Shown: positions 1 to 6,567, counted from the first letter of the stretch. The stretch is 7,892 nt of DNA from Candidatus Nanopelagicaceae bacterium (GCA_947488635.1 CANLAY010000038.1:1-7892), one strand, 5' to 3'. A program made the numbers and translations. The notes: generated by a model from the sequence alone, not told the origin.

Positions 1-734
1 AACATTTCAATTTTATCTAGCGCATGAGCGCGCACAACATGTTGCTCGATCTTGGAAACTACTGCGCCTTCATCTTCATTATCTTGGGTACGAATATGTA
101 CTGGCTGATTCATGAAGCGACGTGCAAGAGCGATGATATCGCCAGGCATAGTTGCCGAGAACAACATCGTTTGTTGGCGATTAGGAGTGCTAGTGAAGAT
201 CTTTTCGACATCTGGCAAGAAACCCAGATCTAGCATTTCATCGGCTTCATCTAGGACTAAGCGAGAAACATTCTTAAGTTTTAGTTGACCTTGGCGATAT
301 AGATCAAGGAGTCGACCGGGAGTTCCGACCACAATTTCAACGCCTTGCTCTAGCGCTTCGATCTGTGGTTCAAATGCGCGACCACCGTAAACCGCAAGAA
401 CCCGAATTCTGCGATTGCCAACTAGCTCAGCAATATCTTTAGTTACCTGAATACAAAGTTCGCGCGTTGGCACAACTACTAGTGCTTGTGGTTGACCTTT
501 AAATTCAAGGTCATCCCATTCGGAATCAAGAGGCGCGATGATGCGCTCAATAATTGGAATACCGAAACCTAAAGTCTTGCCAGTGCCAGTTTTAGCTTGG
601 CCAATAACATCGCCGTCAGAGAGCGCGATTGGAAGAACTGCTTCTTGAATTGGAAATGGTGAAGTAAAACCATGCGCATTAAGCGCATCAATTGTTGATT
701 TACGTAACGGTAGATCAGCGAAAGTGATGGTCAC
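1..734 (-). CDS. rhlE: DEAD-box ATP-dependent RNA helicase, N-terminal 244 residues (gene runs off the left edge)
   Basis: This is the RecA-like domain 1 of a superfamily 2 DEAD-box RNA helicase, which unwinds RNA duplexes using ATP in ribosome assembly or mRNA decay. The translation shows the Q motif (FTSPFPIQ, ending at residue 30), Walker A AKTGTGKT (47-54), PTREL (89-93), a GG pair (117-118), TPGR (138-141), DEAD (162-165) and SAT (193-195). Domain 2 and the C-terminal tail lie outside the window. The start is a GTG at 734-732, one base after the TAA of the DUF3107 gene (TAACGTG), so translation is probably coupled to it. No strong Shine-Dalgarno is visible. Motif I has Lys where most family members have Gln (AQTGTGKT), which is a tolerated position. 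The family is certain. The rhlE symbol rests on similarity to the Rv3211 neighbourhood recalled from M. tuberculosis, and a CsdA/DeaD-type assignment would need the C-terminus. Confidence 0.93.
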   Translation of the reverse strand, partial: MTITFADLPLRKSTIDALNAHGFTSPFPIQEAVLPIALSDGDVIGQAKTGTGKTLGFGIPIIERIIAPLDSEWDDLEFKGQPQALVVVPTRELCIQVTKDIAELVGNRRIRVLAVYGGRAFEPQIEALEQGVEIVVGTPGRLLDLYRQGQLKLKNVSRLVLDEADEMLDLGFLPDVEKIFTSTPNRQQTMLFSATMPGDIIALARRFMNQPVHIRTQDNEDEGAVVSKIEQHVVRAHALDKIEM

Positions 735-735
735 G

Positions 736-993
736 TTAGAGGGAGCCGAAACCGACGCGTCGCTCGGTTTGTTCGCCAATTTCTACAAAACCAATTCGAT
801 CAGCTGGCACCATGATGGTGCGACCGCGGACATCTTTTAAGACCAAGGGAGTTCCGGTGCTAATTGCCGCGCTAACAGCAGCTGAGATTTCAGCCGGGGT
901 CGCAGGGCTTTCGAAAGCAAGATCGCTACTTACATTTGCGACCGCAATGCGGACCTCTGATTTTTGGACAGTTTCAGTTTTCTTTGTTGCCAT
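736..993 (-). CDS. DUF3107 family protein (TB9.4/Rv3208A-like)
   Basis: This small actinobacterial protein of 85 residues has no established function that I know. The family pattern is clear from residue 13 onward: a strand (EVRIAVANV), a helix rich in Ala (PAEISAAVSAAI), two strands (TPLVLKDVRGRTIMVP) and the signature ending GFVEIGEQTERRVGFGSL. Family members usually begin near the first strand, so the first dozen residues (MATKKTETVQKS, charged) are an extension. The ATG at 993-991 is still preferred because AGGA (plus-strand 1001-1004) sits seven bases upstream of it. The gene lies 22 bases after the TetR gene and one base before the helicase, making it the middle member of a three-gene operon. 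The same order is known in mycobacteria. A role connected to the helicase or RNA is a guess from linkage only. Confidence 0.9.
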   Translation of the reverse strand: MATKKTETVQKSEVRIAVANVSSDLAFESPATPAEISAAVSAAISTGTPLVLKDVRGRTIMVPADRIGFVEIGEQTERRVGFGSL

Positions 994-1000
994 GGGGCAA

Positions 1001-1004
1001 TCCT
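1001..1004 (-). promoter_or_regulatory. Ribosome binding site of the DUF3107 gene
   Basis: Read on the minus strand this is AGGA, seven bases before the ATG at 993-991. It supports the longer start over a start nearer the conserved SEVRIAV strand. Confidence 0.55.
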
Positions 1005-1015
1005 ACGGGATTACT

Positions 1016-1636
1016 TCAGTTGTTGCCTAACGGGAAACCTGAGACCCCGCGCCACATCAAACTCTCGATTAAACGAGCCGCCTGTTCCCGCGATAATTTG
1101 CTATCTCGATCAAGCCAATGTCGTGCACCGACTTGAATTGATCCAATGAGTGAAACTCCGAGCAGCATTGATGCCTCTTGTGTCAAACCAGTCTCGATTG
1201 AGATCACGGCGCTAATAGCTGCTGCGCAGTCATAAGTCATGCGATTCAATCGCTCATGAACGGCAGGTTCGACATTCATATCACTTTCAAAAAGCAAGCG
1301 GAATGCTTCGCCTTCACTTTCAATAAAATCAAAGTAAGCATCTACGGTTGCACGAACGCGATCAGCATTTTCGGTGTTCGCTGCAATTGCACGTTGAATC
1401 TGGAAAACTAGTGAGTCGATATGTAAATCTAATACCGCTAAATAAAGTTCTAGCTTTGATGGAAAATGCTGATAGAGAACCGGCTTACTTACGCCAGCTC
1501 GGTCGGCAATTTCATCCATCGCAGCGCTGTGGTAACCCGCGGCAGTAAAGACTTCAAGGGCTGCCGAGAGCAAAAGAGCCCGTCGTTCGTCGCGAGGTAA
1601 ACGCGGCTTGTTATCACGTGCATCTGTTGTGCTCAT
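1016..1636 (-). CDS. TetR/AcrR-family transcriptional regulator
   Basis: This 206-residue protein is a one-component repressor of usual TetR length. An N-terminal DNA-binding domain (about residues 15-62) contains RRALLLSAALEVFTAAGYHSAAMDEIADRAGVSKPVLYQHFPSKLELY in outline: helix 1 at 17-32, helix-turn-helix at roughly 37-57, and the typical YQHFPSK end. The remainder is a helical ligand-binding and dimerisation domain ending with GSIQVGARHWLD and RLIESLMWRGVSGFP, as in the Rv3208-type regulators. The inducer cannot be read from the sequence. It is the first gene of the leftward operon TetR-DUF3107-helicase and is divergent from moeZ, so autoregulation and control of moeZ are both possible. 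There is no Shine-Dalgarno. A TAGCAT hexamer seven bases before the ATG suggests leaderless initiation, which is common in Actinobacteria. Confidence 0.93.
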   Translation of the reverse strand: MSTTDARDNKPRLPRDERRALLLSAALEVFTAAGYHSAAMDEIADRAGVSKPVLYQHFPSKLELYLAVLDLHIDSLVFQIQRAIAANTENADRVRATVDAYFDFIESEGEAFRLLFESDMNVEPAVHERLNRMTYDCAAAISAVISIETGLTQEASMLLGVSLIGSIQVGARHWLDRDSKLSREQAARLIESLMWRGVSGFPLGNN

Positions 1637-1737
1637 TTAGCCAATGCTAGAGGCAAATCTAGGAAATTACACCTCTCATGTTTTTCGCGAACGTATTGCA
1701 ATTAGCAACCGAGCGTCGTTCTACGGCAGAATAACCC

Positions 1738-1743
1738 CATAAT
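1738..1743 (+). promoter_or_regulatory. Candidate -10 box for moeZ
   Basis: CATAAT matches TATAAT at five of six positions. Transcription would begin near 1750, giving a leader of about 29 bases that contains the purine-rich site at 1764-1770. That supports the ATG at 1779 as the start, since the TTG at 1755 would lie only about five bases from the 5' end. No matching -35 is apparent. Confidence 0.4.
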
Positions 1744-1763
1744 CGGTTTACCAATTGAGCAGC

Positions 1764-1770
1764 AAAAAGG
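1764..1770 (+). promoter_or_regulatory. Ribosome binding site that decides the moeZ start
   Basis: AAAAAGG ends eight bases before ATG 1779. It lies inside the coding region if the upstream TTG (1755) is used, so it argues for the shorter, family-length protein. Confidence 0.55.
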
Positions 1771-1778
1771 CGATAGAG

Positions 1779-2960
1779 ATGAAGATTCCACCTTTAGTAG
1801 AACCTGGTCGCGCGCTAACTGTCGATGAAGTTCGTCGCTATAGCCGCCACTTAATCATTCCGGACCTTGCAATGGCAGGCCAAGCGCGATTAATGAATGC
1901 CAAGGTTCTCTGCGTTGGAGCTGGCGGTTTAGGTTCACCAGCGATTATGTATCTAGCTGCTGCTGGTGTGGGCACAATTGGAATTGCCGAGTTCGACACA
2001 GTTGATGAATCAAATTTACAACGCCAGATTATTCATGGCCAATCAGATATTGGTAAGAGTAAAGCAAAGAGTGCGCAAGAAAAAATTGCAGAGATCAACC
2101 CATATGTGAATGTAGTTTTGCATGAGACTCGACTAGATACTTCAAATGTCATGGAAATCTTTGCGCAGTACGACATCATCGTTGATGGCACAGATAATTT
2201 TGCCACCCGCTACTTGGTAAATGATGCCTGCGTACTTTTAAAGAAACCTTATGTGTGGGGTTCTATCTATCGTTTTGATGGGCAAGCCAGTGTCTTCTGG
2301 GCCGAATATGGTCCGTGCTACCGCTGCTTATATCCAGAACCACCACCTCCAGGAATGGTTCCAAGTTGTGCTGAAGGCGGTGTGCTTGGAGTGCTCTGTG
2401 CATCAATTGGTTCAATTCAAACAACTGAGGCAATTAAAGTTGTTACCGGAATCGGCGAACCACTAATTGGTTCACTGATGATTTATGACGGACTCGAAAT
2501 GAGTTATCGCAAAATCAAGGTACGCAAAGATCCGAACTGCCCAATTTGTTCAGAGAACCCGACGCAGACTGCACTTTTGCAGGATTATGAAGCGTTCTGT
2601 GGGGCTCTATCTGATGCGGCTGAAGTTGCAGTTAAAGACTCGACCATCTCGGTTTCTGACTTAAAGAGCAAGATAGATAAAAGTGAGAATTTCTTCCTAA
2701 TCGATGTGCGCGAGCCAAGTGAATTTGAGATCGTGCGAATTCCAGGATCTACTTTAATTCCGAAGCAAGGTTTCCTAGATGGCACAGCGCTAACTAATCT
2801 GCCACAAGATAAGCCGATTATTTTGCACTGCAAGTCTGGTGTGCGATCAGCTGAGTGCTTAGCGATCTTGAAGGGCGCTGGCTTTGCTGATGCCACACAT
2901 GTAAGCGGTGGCGTACTCGCTTGGGCTAAACAAATCGACACTTCATTGCCGGTTTATTAA
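1779..2960 (+). CDS. moeZ: MoeZ/MoeB-type E1-like adenylyltransferase-sulfurtransferase with C-terminal rhodanese domain
   Basis: The enzyme adenylates the C-terminal Gly-Gly of ubiquitin-like sulfur carriers (MoaD, ThiS, CysO types) and then transfers sulfur to form a thiocarboxylate, for molybdopterin, thiamin, cysteine or thio-natural product synthesis. Numbering from ATG 1779 gives 393 residues, close to mycobacterial MoeZ. The ThiF/E1 domain has GAGGLG (47-52), the ESNLQRQ nucleotide-binding stretch (77-83), DGTDNF (136-141) and the [10 protein letters not shown] loop (Cys197). Two CxxC pairs, CYRC (180/183) and CPIC (254/257), form a zinc site. The rhodanese domain (about 291-390) has the active loop HCKSGVR with catalytic Cys351. 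An in-frame TTG at 1755 would add eight residues, but ATG 1779 fits the ribosome binding site and the family N-terminus ([11 protein letters not shown]). Its stop overlaps the mshB start by one base. No sulfur-carrier gene is adjacent, so the partner is unknown. Confidence 0.93.
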   Translation: MKIPPLVEPGRALTVDEVRRYSRHLIIPDLAMAGQARLMNAKVLCVGAGGLGSPAIMYLAAAGVGTIGIAEFDTVDESNLQRQIIHGQSDIGKSKAKSAQEKIAEINPYVNVVLHETRLDTSNVMEIFAQYDIIVDGTDNFATRYLVNDACVLLKKPYVWGSIYRFDGQASVFWAEYGPCYRCLYPEPPPPGMVPSCAEGGVLGVLCASIGSIQTTEAIKVVTGIGEPLIGSLMIYDGLEMSYRKIKVRKDPNCPICSENPTQTALLQDYEAFCGALSDAAEVAVKDSTISVSDLKSKIDKSENFFLIDVREPSEFEIVRIPGSTLIPKQGFLDGTALTNLPQDKPIILHCKSGVRSAECLAILKGAGFADATHVSGGVLAWAKQIDTSLPVY

Positions 2961-3829
2961 TGACTCAGCCGTATCAGGGTTACCGCGCACTTCTGGTCCA
3001 CGCACACCCAGATGATGAAACCATTAACAATGGTGCAACTATGGCGATGTATGCAGCCCTGGGCGCAGAAGTAACTTTAGTTACGTGCACTCGTGGTGAA
3101 GAGGGCGAAGTTTTAGTTCCCGAATTAGCACATTTCGCGGCGCACGATACTGATCAATTGGGTGATCATCGGGTACTTGAATTAGCAGCTGCTATGAAAG
3201 CACTTGGCATCACCGATCACCGATTCTTAGGCGAAGACAAAGTTAAGTTCCGTGACAGCGGCATGATGGGCACTGAACCAAATAATCGCCCAGAGTGTTT
3301 CTGGCAGGCTGATCTTGATTCTGCAGCAAACTTATTAGTGGAAATAATTCATGAGGTAAAGCCACATATCTTGATTACCTACGATGAAATTGGTGGATAC
3401 GGTCATCCAGACCACATCCAAGCCCACAAAGTCGCAATGCGAGCCGCGGAACTAGCAACTGAGTGGCAAATTTCTAAAATTTATTGGAATGCCACACCTA
3501 AGTCGGTATTGGCTAATGGCATTGCAGCGATGAAAGAAGTCGGCTCTTCATTCTTCGGCGCCGAAAGTGTGGATGATTTGCCGTTTGCTAAAGCTGATGA
3601 ATTAGTAACTGCAGCGGTTGATGCAAATGAATACGTTGATGCAAAAATGGCTGCAATGGCAGCGCATGCAACTCAAATCGAATTAGATGGCCCGTTCTTT
3701 GCTCTCTCAAATCAGTTAGGCCTGCAGGTTTGGGGCCATGAGTACTACTCATTAGTTAAAGGCGATGCTCACGAACCCTTTAACAGCGATGGTCGCGAAA
3801 CAGATCTATTCGCAGGAATAGTTTTGTAA
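2960..3829 (+). CDS. mshB: N-acetyl-GlcN-Ins deacetylase of mycothiol biosynthesis (MshB)
   Basis: This zinc metalloenzyme of the LmbE/PIG-L family removes acetyl from 1-D-myo-inosityl 2-acetamido-2-deoxy-glucopyranoside, the step before MshC adds cysteine to make mycothiol. The 289-residue protein has AHPDDE (15-20), with His16 and Asp19 as zinc ligands and Asp18 as general base. It also has GGYGHPDH (145-152), where His152 is the third zinc ligand and His149 and Tyr147 match residues reported important in M. tuberculosis MshB. The stretches [25 protein letters not shown] and [17 protein letters not shown] favour MshB over its paralogue Mca, the mycothiol S-conjugate amidase. The ATG shares its A with the moeZ stop (TAATG), so translation is likely coupled. 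A small membrane-protein gene follows three bases later, as beside mshB in other Actinobacteria. Confidence 0.93.
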   Translation: MTQPYQGYRALLVHAHPDDETINNGATMAMYAALGAEVTLVTCTRGEEGEVLVPELAHFAAHDTDQLGDHRVLELAAAMKALGITDHRFLGEDKVKFRDSGMMGTEPNNRPECFWQADLDSAANLLVEIIHEVKPHILITYDEIGGYGHPDHIQAHKVAMRAAELATEWQISKIYWNATPKSVLANGIAAMKEVGSSFFGAESVDDLPFAKADELVTAAVDANEYVDAKMAAMAAHATQIELDGPFFALSNQLGLQVWGHEYYSLVKGDAHEPFNSDGRETDLFAGIVL

Positions 3830-3832
3830 CTG

Positions 3833-4144
3833 ATGAAGTTATTTTATGCCGCATTAGTAGGTGCTCTACTTGGCGCCAGTGCCACCTTGCTGCACTTATT
3901 ACTTTTTCCGTTGGGCTTAATACTCGGTTTAGTTGCAACCATCGTAGGTATCTGGGCGGTCGGAAGAACTTGGAGATTGCGAAAATTCAAAGTTATCGCA
4001 GCCGGCGCTTGGTTAGTTGTAGTTGTTCAAGGTGCAACTCTTGGAGTTGGTGGCGAGTTGTTAATTCAAGGAGACTTAGCGGGTTCACTGCTTATTCTGC
4101 TGGGAACTTTTGCCTTGGTACTGGCAATTTTATTACCGATTTAA
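3833..4144 (+). CDS. Small multi-pass membrane protein downstream of mshB (DUF6113/Rv1171-like)
   Basis: This protein of 103 residues has no function I recognise. Hydrophobic segments lie at about 3-23, 26-44, 54-74 and 83-101. The single basic cluster GRTWRLRKFK (44-53) between helices 2 and 3 should be cytoplasmic by the positive-inside rule, which would put both termini on the cytoplasmic side as well. It begins three bases after the mshB stop and so is the last gene of the moeZ-mshB transcript. A short hydrophobic protein directly after mshB also occurs in M. tuberculosis (Rv1171) and Streptomyces as I recall them, so the linkage is conserved although the sequence is variable. Its TAA overlaps the stop codon of the convergent synthetase gene. 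The coding call rests on the position and the clean membrane pattern. Confidence 0.8.
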   Translation: MKLFYAALVGALLGASATLLHLLLFPLGLILGLVATIVGIWAVGRTWRLRKFKVIAAGAWLVVVVQGATLGVGGELLIQGDLAGSLLILLGTFALVLAILLPI

Positions 4145-5499
4145 CGCAAGTCCCATTCCTGTCCATCGGCAGTGTCGTTAATTACCAGGCCAGCGTTTTC
4201 TAACTCAATTCGCAAGCGATCACTCTCGCTCCAATTCTTAGCGCTGCGCGCAATTTCACGATCTGCCAATAATCGCGCTAACTCAGCAGGTAGTTCGGGC
4301 ACGATTAGATCTCGTCCTAAATCAAGAGCTAAAACTTGATCGGCAAAAGTAAATATCGCAGCTTTTTGCGCATCAGATAAATTCGAATCTTTTTCAACGC
4401 TACGCAAGCGCTGCATTACTCGTGGCGTATCTAAATCATTGTTTAACGCTTCGAGAGTTGGCACATCTGGTCGGTAATTGGCAGCTTTCCCAAAACCACT
4501 ACGGCGCCATCTCTTTAGCGTGGCATTTGCTGCCGCTATTGAATCCCAAGTTAGATCCATCTGAGAGCGATATCGATTCTCTAGCAGACAAAATCTAAGC
4601 GAAAGTGGGTCATACCCTCGTTCGACAAGATCCTTAAGTAAGACCACATTTCCAGTGCTCTTGGCCATCTTGCGCCCTTCAAAAAGCAAATGTTCGCCAT
4701 GCACCCAAAGTTTTACCGACTCTAGTTCGGTAACAGAGTTAGTTTGAGCACGTTCATTTTCATGATGCGGGAAACGAAGATCTATTCCGCCAACGTGAAT
4801 ATCTATTTCATCGCCGAGTAAATCAAGTGACATAGCTGAACATTCGATGTGCCAACCAGGAAAGCCGATGCCCCAAGGAGAATCCCAAACCATCTCGGTG
4901 CGATCGCCGGCAGCTTTCCAAAGCGCCCAGTCAGCATGGAAACGTTTGCCACCTTCATCTGTGTATTCGTAACGGTGGCCAGGCTTTAAATCTTTCAAGC
5001 GGTTACCGCTAATCGCGCCGTAACTGGCAAAACTTTCAGCTGCGAAATAAACCGACCCATCAGAACCAACGTAGGCATGGCTAAGTTCGATCAATTTGGC
5101 AATTAATTTATGCATTAATTCAATTGACTCACTTGCGCGTGGATAGCTTCTTGCTGGTTTTATATTTAGGAGGGCTAGATCAGTATGAAAATTTGCCTCA
5201 TATTTGCGAGCAATTTCAAAAGGATCAATCGCCTCTAACTTTGCTTGAGCAAGCATCTTGTCCTGTGGGTTAACATCTTCAGCCATGTGCCCAACATCGG
5301 TAATGTTCTGCACCAAATTAACGGTCTTGCCCTGTATTTCTAGAGTTCTGCGAATCAAGTCAGATAAGAGAAATGTTCGTAAATTTCCAACGTGCGCATC
5401 ACGGTAGACCGTAGGGCCACAGCAATAAATTGTGACTTCATCAGCAGTGCTAACTACCTCTTTTGTGGCGCGACTTTGAGTGTCATAAATTTTAAGCAT
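4141..5499 (-). CDS. cysS: Cysteinyl-tRNA synthetase (CysRS), HVGN / NITDVGH subgroup
   Basis: This class I aminoacyl-tRNA synthetase attaches cysteine to tRNA-Cys in the cytoplasm. At 452 residues it is close to E. coli CysRS (461). Visible motifs are the HIGH equivalent HVGN (36-39) and the KMSKS equivalent KMAKS (277-281). The zinc ligands that read out cysteine are Cys27 (CGPT), Cys220 (PGWHIECSAM), His245 and Glu249 (FPHHENE). Instead of the usual NITDIDDK it has NITDVGHMAEDVNPQDKM (65-82), typical of a distinct CysRS subgroup. The C-terminus (ADREIARSAKNWSESDRLRIELENAGLVINDT...W) is the complete helical tail, which MshC lacks. MshC, the mycothiol cysteine ligase, is a close relative and mshB is nearby. 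However, CGPTVY, FPHHENE and the tail point to CysRS. The gene starts one base after the GNAT stop and ends against the membrane-protein gene. It may be the only CysRS or a second copy. Confidence 0.88.
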   Translation of the reverse strand: MLKIYDTQSRATKEVVSTADEVTIYCCGPTVYRDAHVGNLRTFLLSDLIRRTLEIQGKTVNLVQNITDVGHMAEDVNPQDKMLAQAKLEAIDPFEIARKYEANFHTDLALLNIKPARSYPRASESIELMHKLIAKLIELSHAYVGSDGSVYFAAESFASYGAISGNRLKDLKPGHRYEYTDEGGKRFHADWALWKAAGDRTEMVWDSPWGIGFPGWHIECSAMSLDLLGDEIDIHVGGIDLRFPHHENERAQTNSVTELESVKLWVHGEHLLFEGRKMAKSTGNVVLLKDLVERGYDPLSLRFCLLENRYRSQMDLTWDSIAAANATLKRWRRSGFGKAANYRPDVPTLEALNNDLDTPRVMQRLRSVEKDSNLSDAQKAAIFTFADQVLALDLGRDLIVPELPAELARLLADREIARSAKNWSESDRLRIELENAGLVINDTADGQEWDLR

Positions 5500-5500
5500 T

Positions 5501-6445
5501 TTATTTCAATTCCAAATAAGAGTACTCATGATGAAAATTAAATCCTAAAGATTCATAAACTCCAATAGCGATGGCATTACTTGCTTCAACTTGCAGCAGC
5601 GCCTTTGTTGCACCTTGCTCGAAGCTGGCTTCTAGCGCAGCTGCCACAATAACTTTTCCTAAACCTTGCCCACGAAAATCCTGGTGAACATATACTCGAG
5701 TTAATGAGGACCAACCTTTTGCTAATGCAATACGACAAGTGGCAATTGCTTGACCGTTTTTAACTATCGTTAAATACGTGGCAGCACAGCCAGATAAGAT
5801 TTTTTCAATTCCTGGCGTTGGCTGTAACGACAACCATGGGCTACTGAATTGTTCTGATTGCGAAATTTCAAATCCAGTTGGAAGAATTTGTTTAGCCGAG
5901 GTTAAGTCAGTCACCATAGTGTTGCCATGAATTGTTTCGACCGCGCCAATTGATCGCAATTTGTCAGATAGGACTTGCCAAGTGGGAAGTGCCACTTGAA
6001 AAATCGTAGGCAAGTTTCTATCTTTATAAAACTCTTGAGCCGTGCTGAGTTTTTCGGCAAAATCCGTCAATGCGCCGGCTTCTAGATTTGCTACAAGTGG
6101 AAGAACCGAATTAGCGCGGTTAGTTACACCATCAGCTGCGCGCATAAGCCAACCGGAGTTTTCCAATTCCTCAGTTGCTGGCCAAGTTAGATTGCAGATT
6201 TGATCTAACTCAAGGACTCGAAGAGTCAGGGGAGCACCTTTACCGGCCAAGTTCGGGCGTTCGACTATTTCGCGCCAAACGAAGATCTGTTCTGGGTCAA
6301 AGGAAATTTCCTGACCTTTGCGATTAATTAAGCTGGTCGCACTTTTCAAGTGACCTACAACATCTCGATATCCACCTGCTGGGTCGTGCAACCTAATCGA
6401 AAACCGTTGACCGATGCGCTCAAGCGGGAGTGGCTGGGTTTCCAT
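5501..6445 (-). CDS. GNAT N-acetyltransferase with N-terminal SH3-like domain (Rv0428c/cg3035 family)
   Basis: This is an acetyl-CoA-dependent N-acetyltransferase of 314 residues whose substrate is unknown. The first 60 residues (IGQRFSIRLHD, DVVGHLKSAT, GQEISFDPEQIFVWREI) form the small SH3-like barrel seen in mycobacterial Rv0428c. Next comes the family signature TWPATEELENSGWLMRAADGVTNRANSVLPL (about 87-117). The C-terminal GNAT fold (about 190-314) has motif A VYVHQDFRGQGLGK, with acetyl-CoA loop RGQGLG at 258-263, and the closing NAIAIGVYESLGFNFHHEYSYL. It is the first gene of a leftward pair, and its TAA is one base from the CysRS ATG (TAAAATG), implying coupled translation. The start lacks a Shine-Dalgarno. 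A TATCGT hexamer six bases upstream of the ATG allows leaderless initiation. The family assignment is firm but the reaction is not. Confidence 0.88.
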   Translation of the reverse strand: METQPLPLERIGQRFSIRLHDPAGGYRDVVGHLKSATSLINRKGQEISFDPEQIFVWREIVERPNLAGKGAPLTLRVLELDQICNLTWPATEELENSGWLMRAADGVTNRANSVLPLVANLEAGALTDFAEKLSTAQEFYKDRNLPTIFQVALPTWQVLSDKLRSIGAVETIHGNTMVTDLTSAKQILPTGFEISQSEQFSSPWLSLQPTPGIEKILSGCAATYLTIVKNGQAIATCRIALAKGWSSLTRVYVHQDFRGQGLGKVIVAAALEASFEQGATKALLQVEASNAIAIGVYESLGFNFHHEYSYLELK

Positions 6446-6486
6446 GGCTTAACGATAATCGTCTATCCAAAAAATTCCTCTCCAAA

Positions 6487-6522
6487 AGGTGCCAGTGGAA
6501 CCGCGGTTGTTAAAAGGCACCT
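6487..6522 (+). repeat. Nested inverted repeats with a T-box-like core
   Basis: Outer arms AGGTGCC (6487-6493) and GGCACCT (6516-6522) are exact complements separated by 22 bases. Inside lies the perfect 10-bp palindrome AACCGCGGTT (6499-6508). The plus strand over 6495-6505 reads GTGGAACCGCG, agreeing with the conserved core of the T-box sequence (GTGGNACCGCG). On the minus strand the outer stem is followed by TTTT, too short for a convincing terminator. It may be an operator, an RNA element or chance. Confidence 0.5.
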
Positions 6523-6539
6523 CAAACCTCAGTAGGTAT

Positions 6540-6545
6540 TACAAT
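6540..6545 (+). promoter_or_regulatory. Candidate -10 box for the ferredoxin gene
   Basis: TACAAT matches five of six positions of TATAAT. It would start transcription near 6552, leaving a short leader with the ribosome binding site. No -35 is recognisable, as the bases 17 upstream fall in the right arm of the inverted repeat. If this promoter is the one used, the repeat acts as DNA and not RNA for this gene. Confidence 0.4.
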
Positions 6546-6567
6546 TCACCGCAGTAGCTATCCAGAT

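Larger units (their letters stand above)
1637..1778. promoter_or_regulatory. Divergent promoter region between the TetR gene and moeZ, with palindromes
   Basis: These 142 bases carry no gene. They hold an exact 8-bp palindrome TTCGCGAA (1684-1691) and close by an inverted repeat TTGC-N5-GCAA (1696-1708). Both sit midway between the two starts and are candidate operators for the divergent TetR protein. Leftward, TAGCAT (plus-strand 1644-1649) is a -10-like hexamer seven bases before the TetR ATG. Rightward, CATAAT (1738-1743) is a good -10 for moeZ. I see no good -35 box for either direction. The palindromes are read directly from the sequence, whereas their function is inference. Confidence 0.5.

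Noticed and set aside
1755..1778. TTG start of moeZ giving eight extra residues (MSSKKAIE).
   Set aside because: The purine-rich ribosome binding site would lie inside the coding region, the likely -10 at 1738-1743 is too close, and family members begin near the ATG at 1779.
2585..2941. Minus-strand reading frame of 118 codons inside moeZ.
   Set aside because: It lies entirely opposite the rhodanese domain and resembles no known protein.
2960..3829. Mca (mycothiol S-conjugate amidase) instead of MshB.
   Set aside because: The [25 protein letters not shown] and DSGMMGT stretches fit MshB better, and the gene neighbourhood is that of mshB.
4141..5499. Calling this gene mshC because mshB is near.
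   Set aside because: The CGPTVY and FPHHENE motifs and the full C-terminal helical tail are those of CysRS, while MshC has CGITPYD, FPHHEFTAAHAE and a shorter end.
6484..6522. Rho-independent terminator or attenuator upstream of the GNAT gene on the minus strand.
   Set aside because: The 7-bp stem has a 22-base loop and only four T residues follow. No transcript obviously needs to end there.
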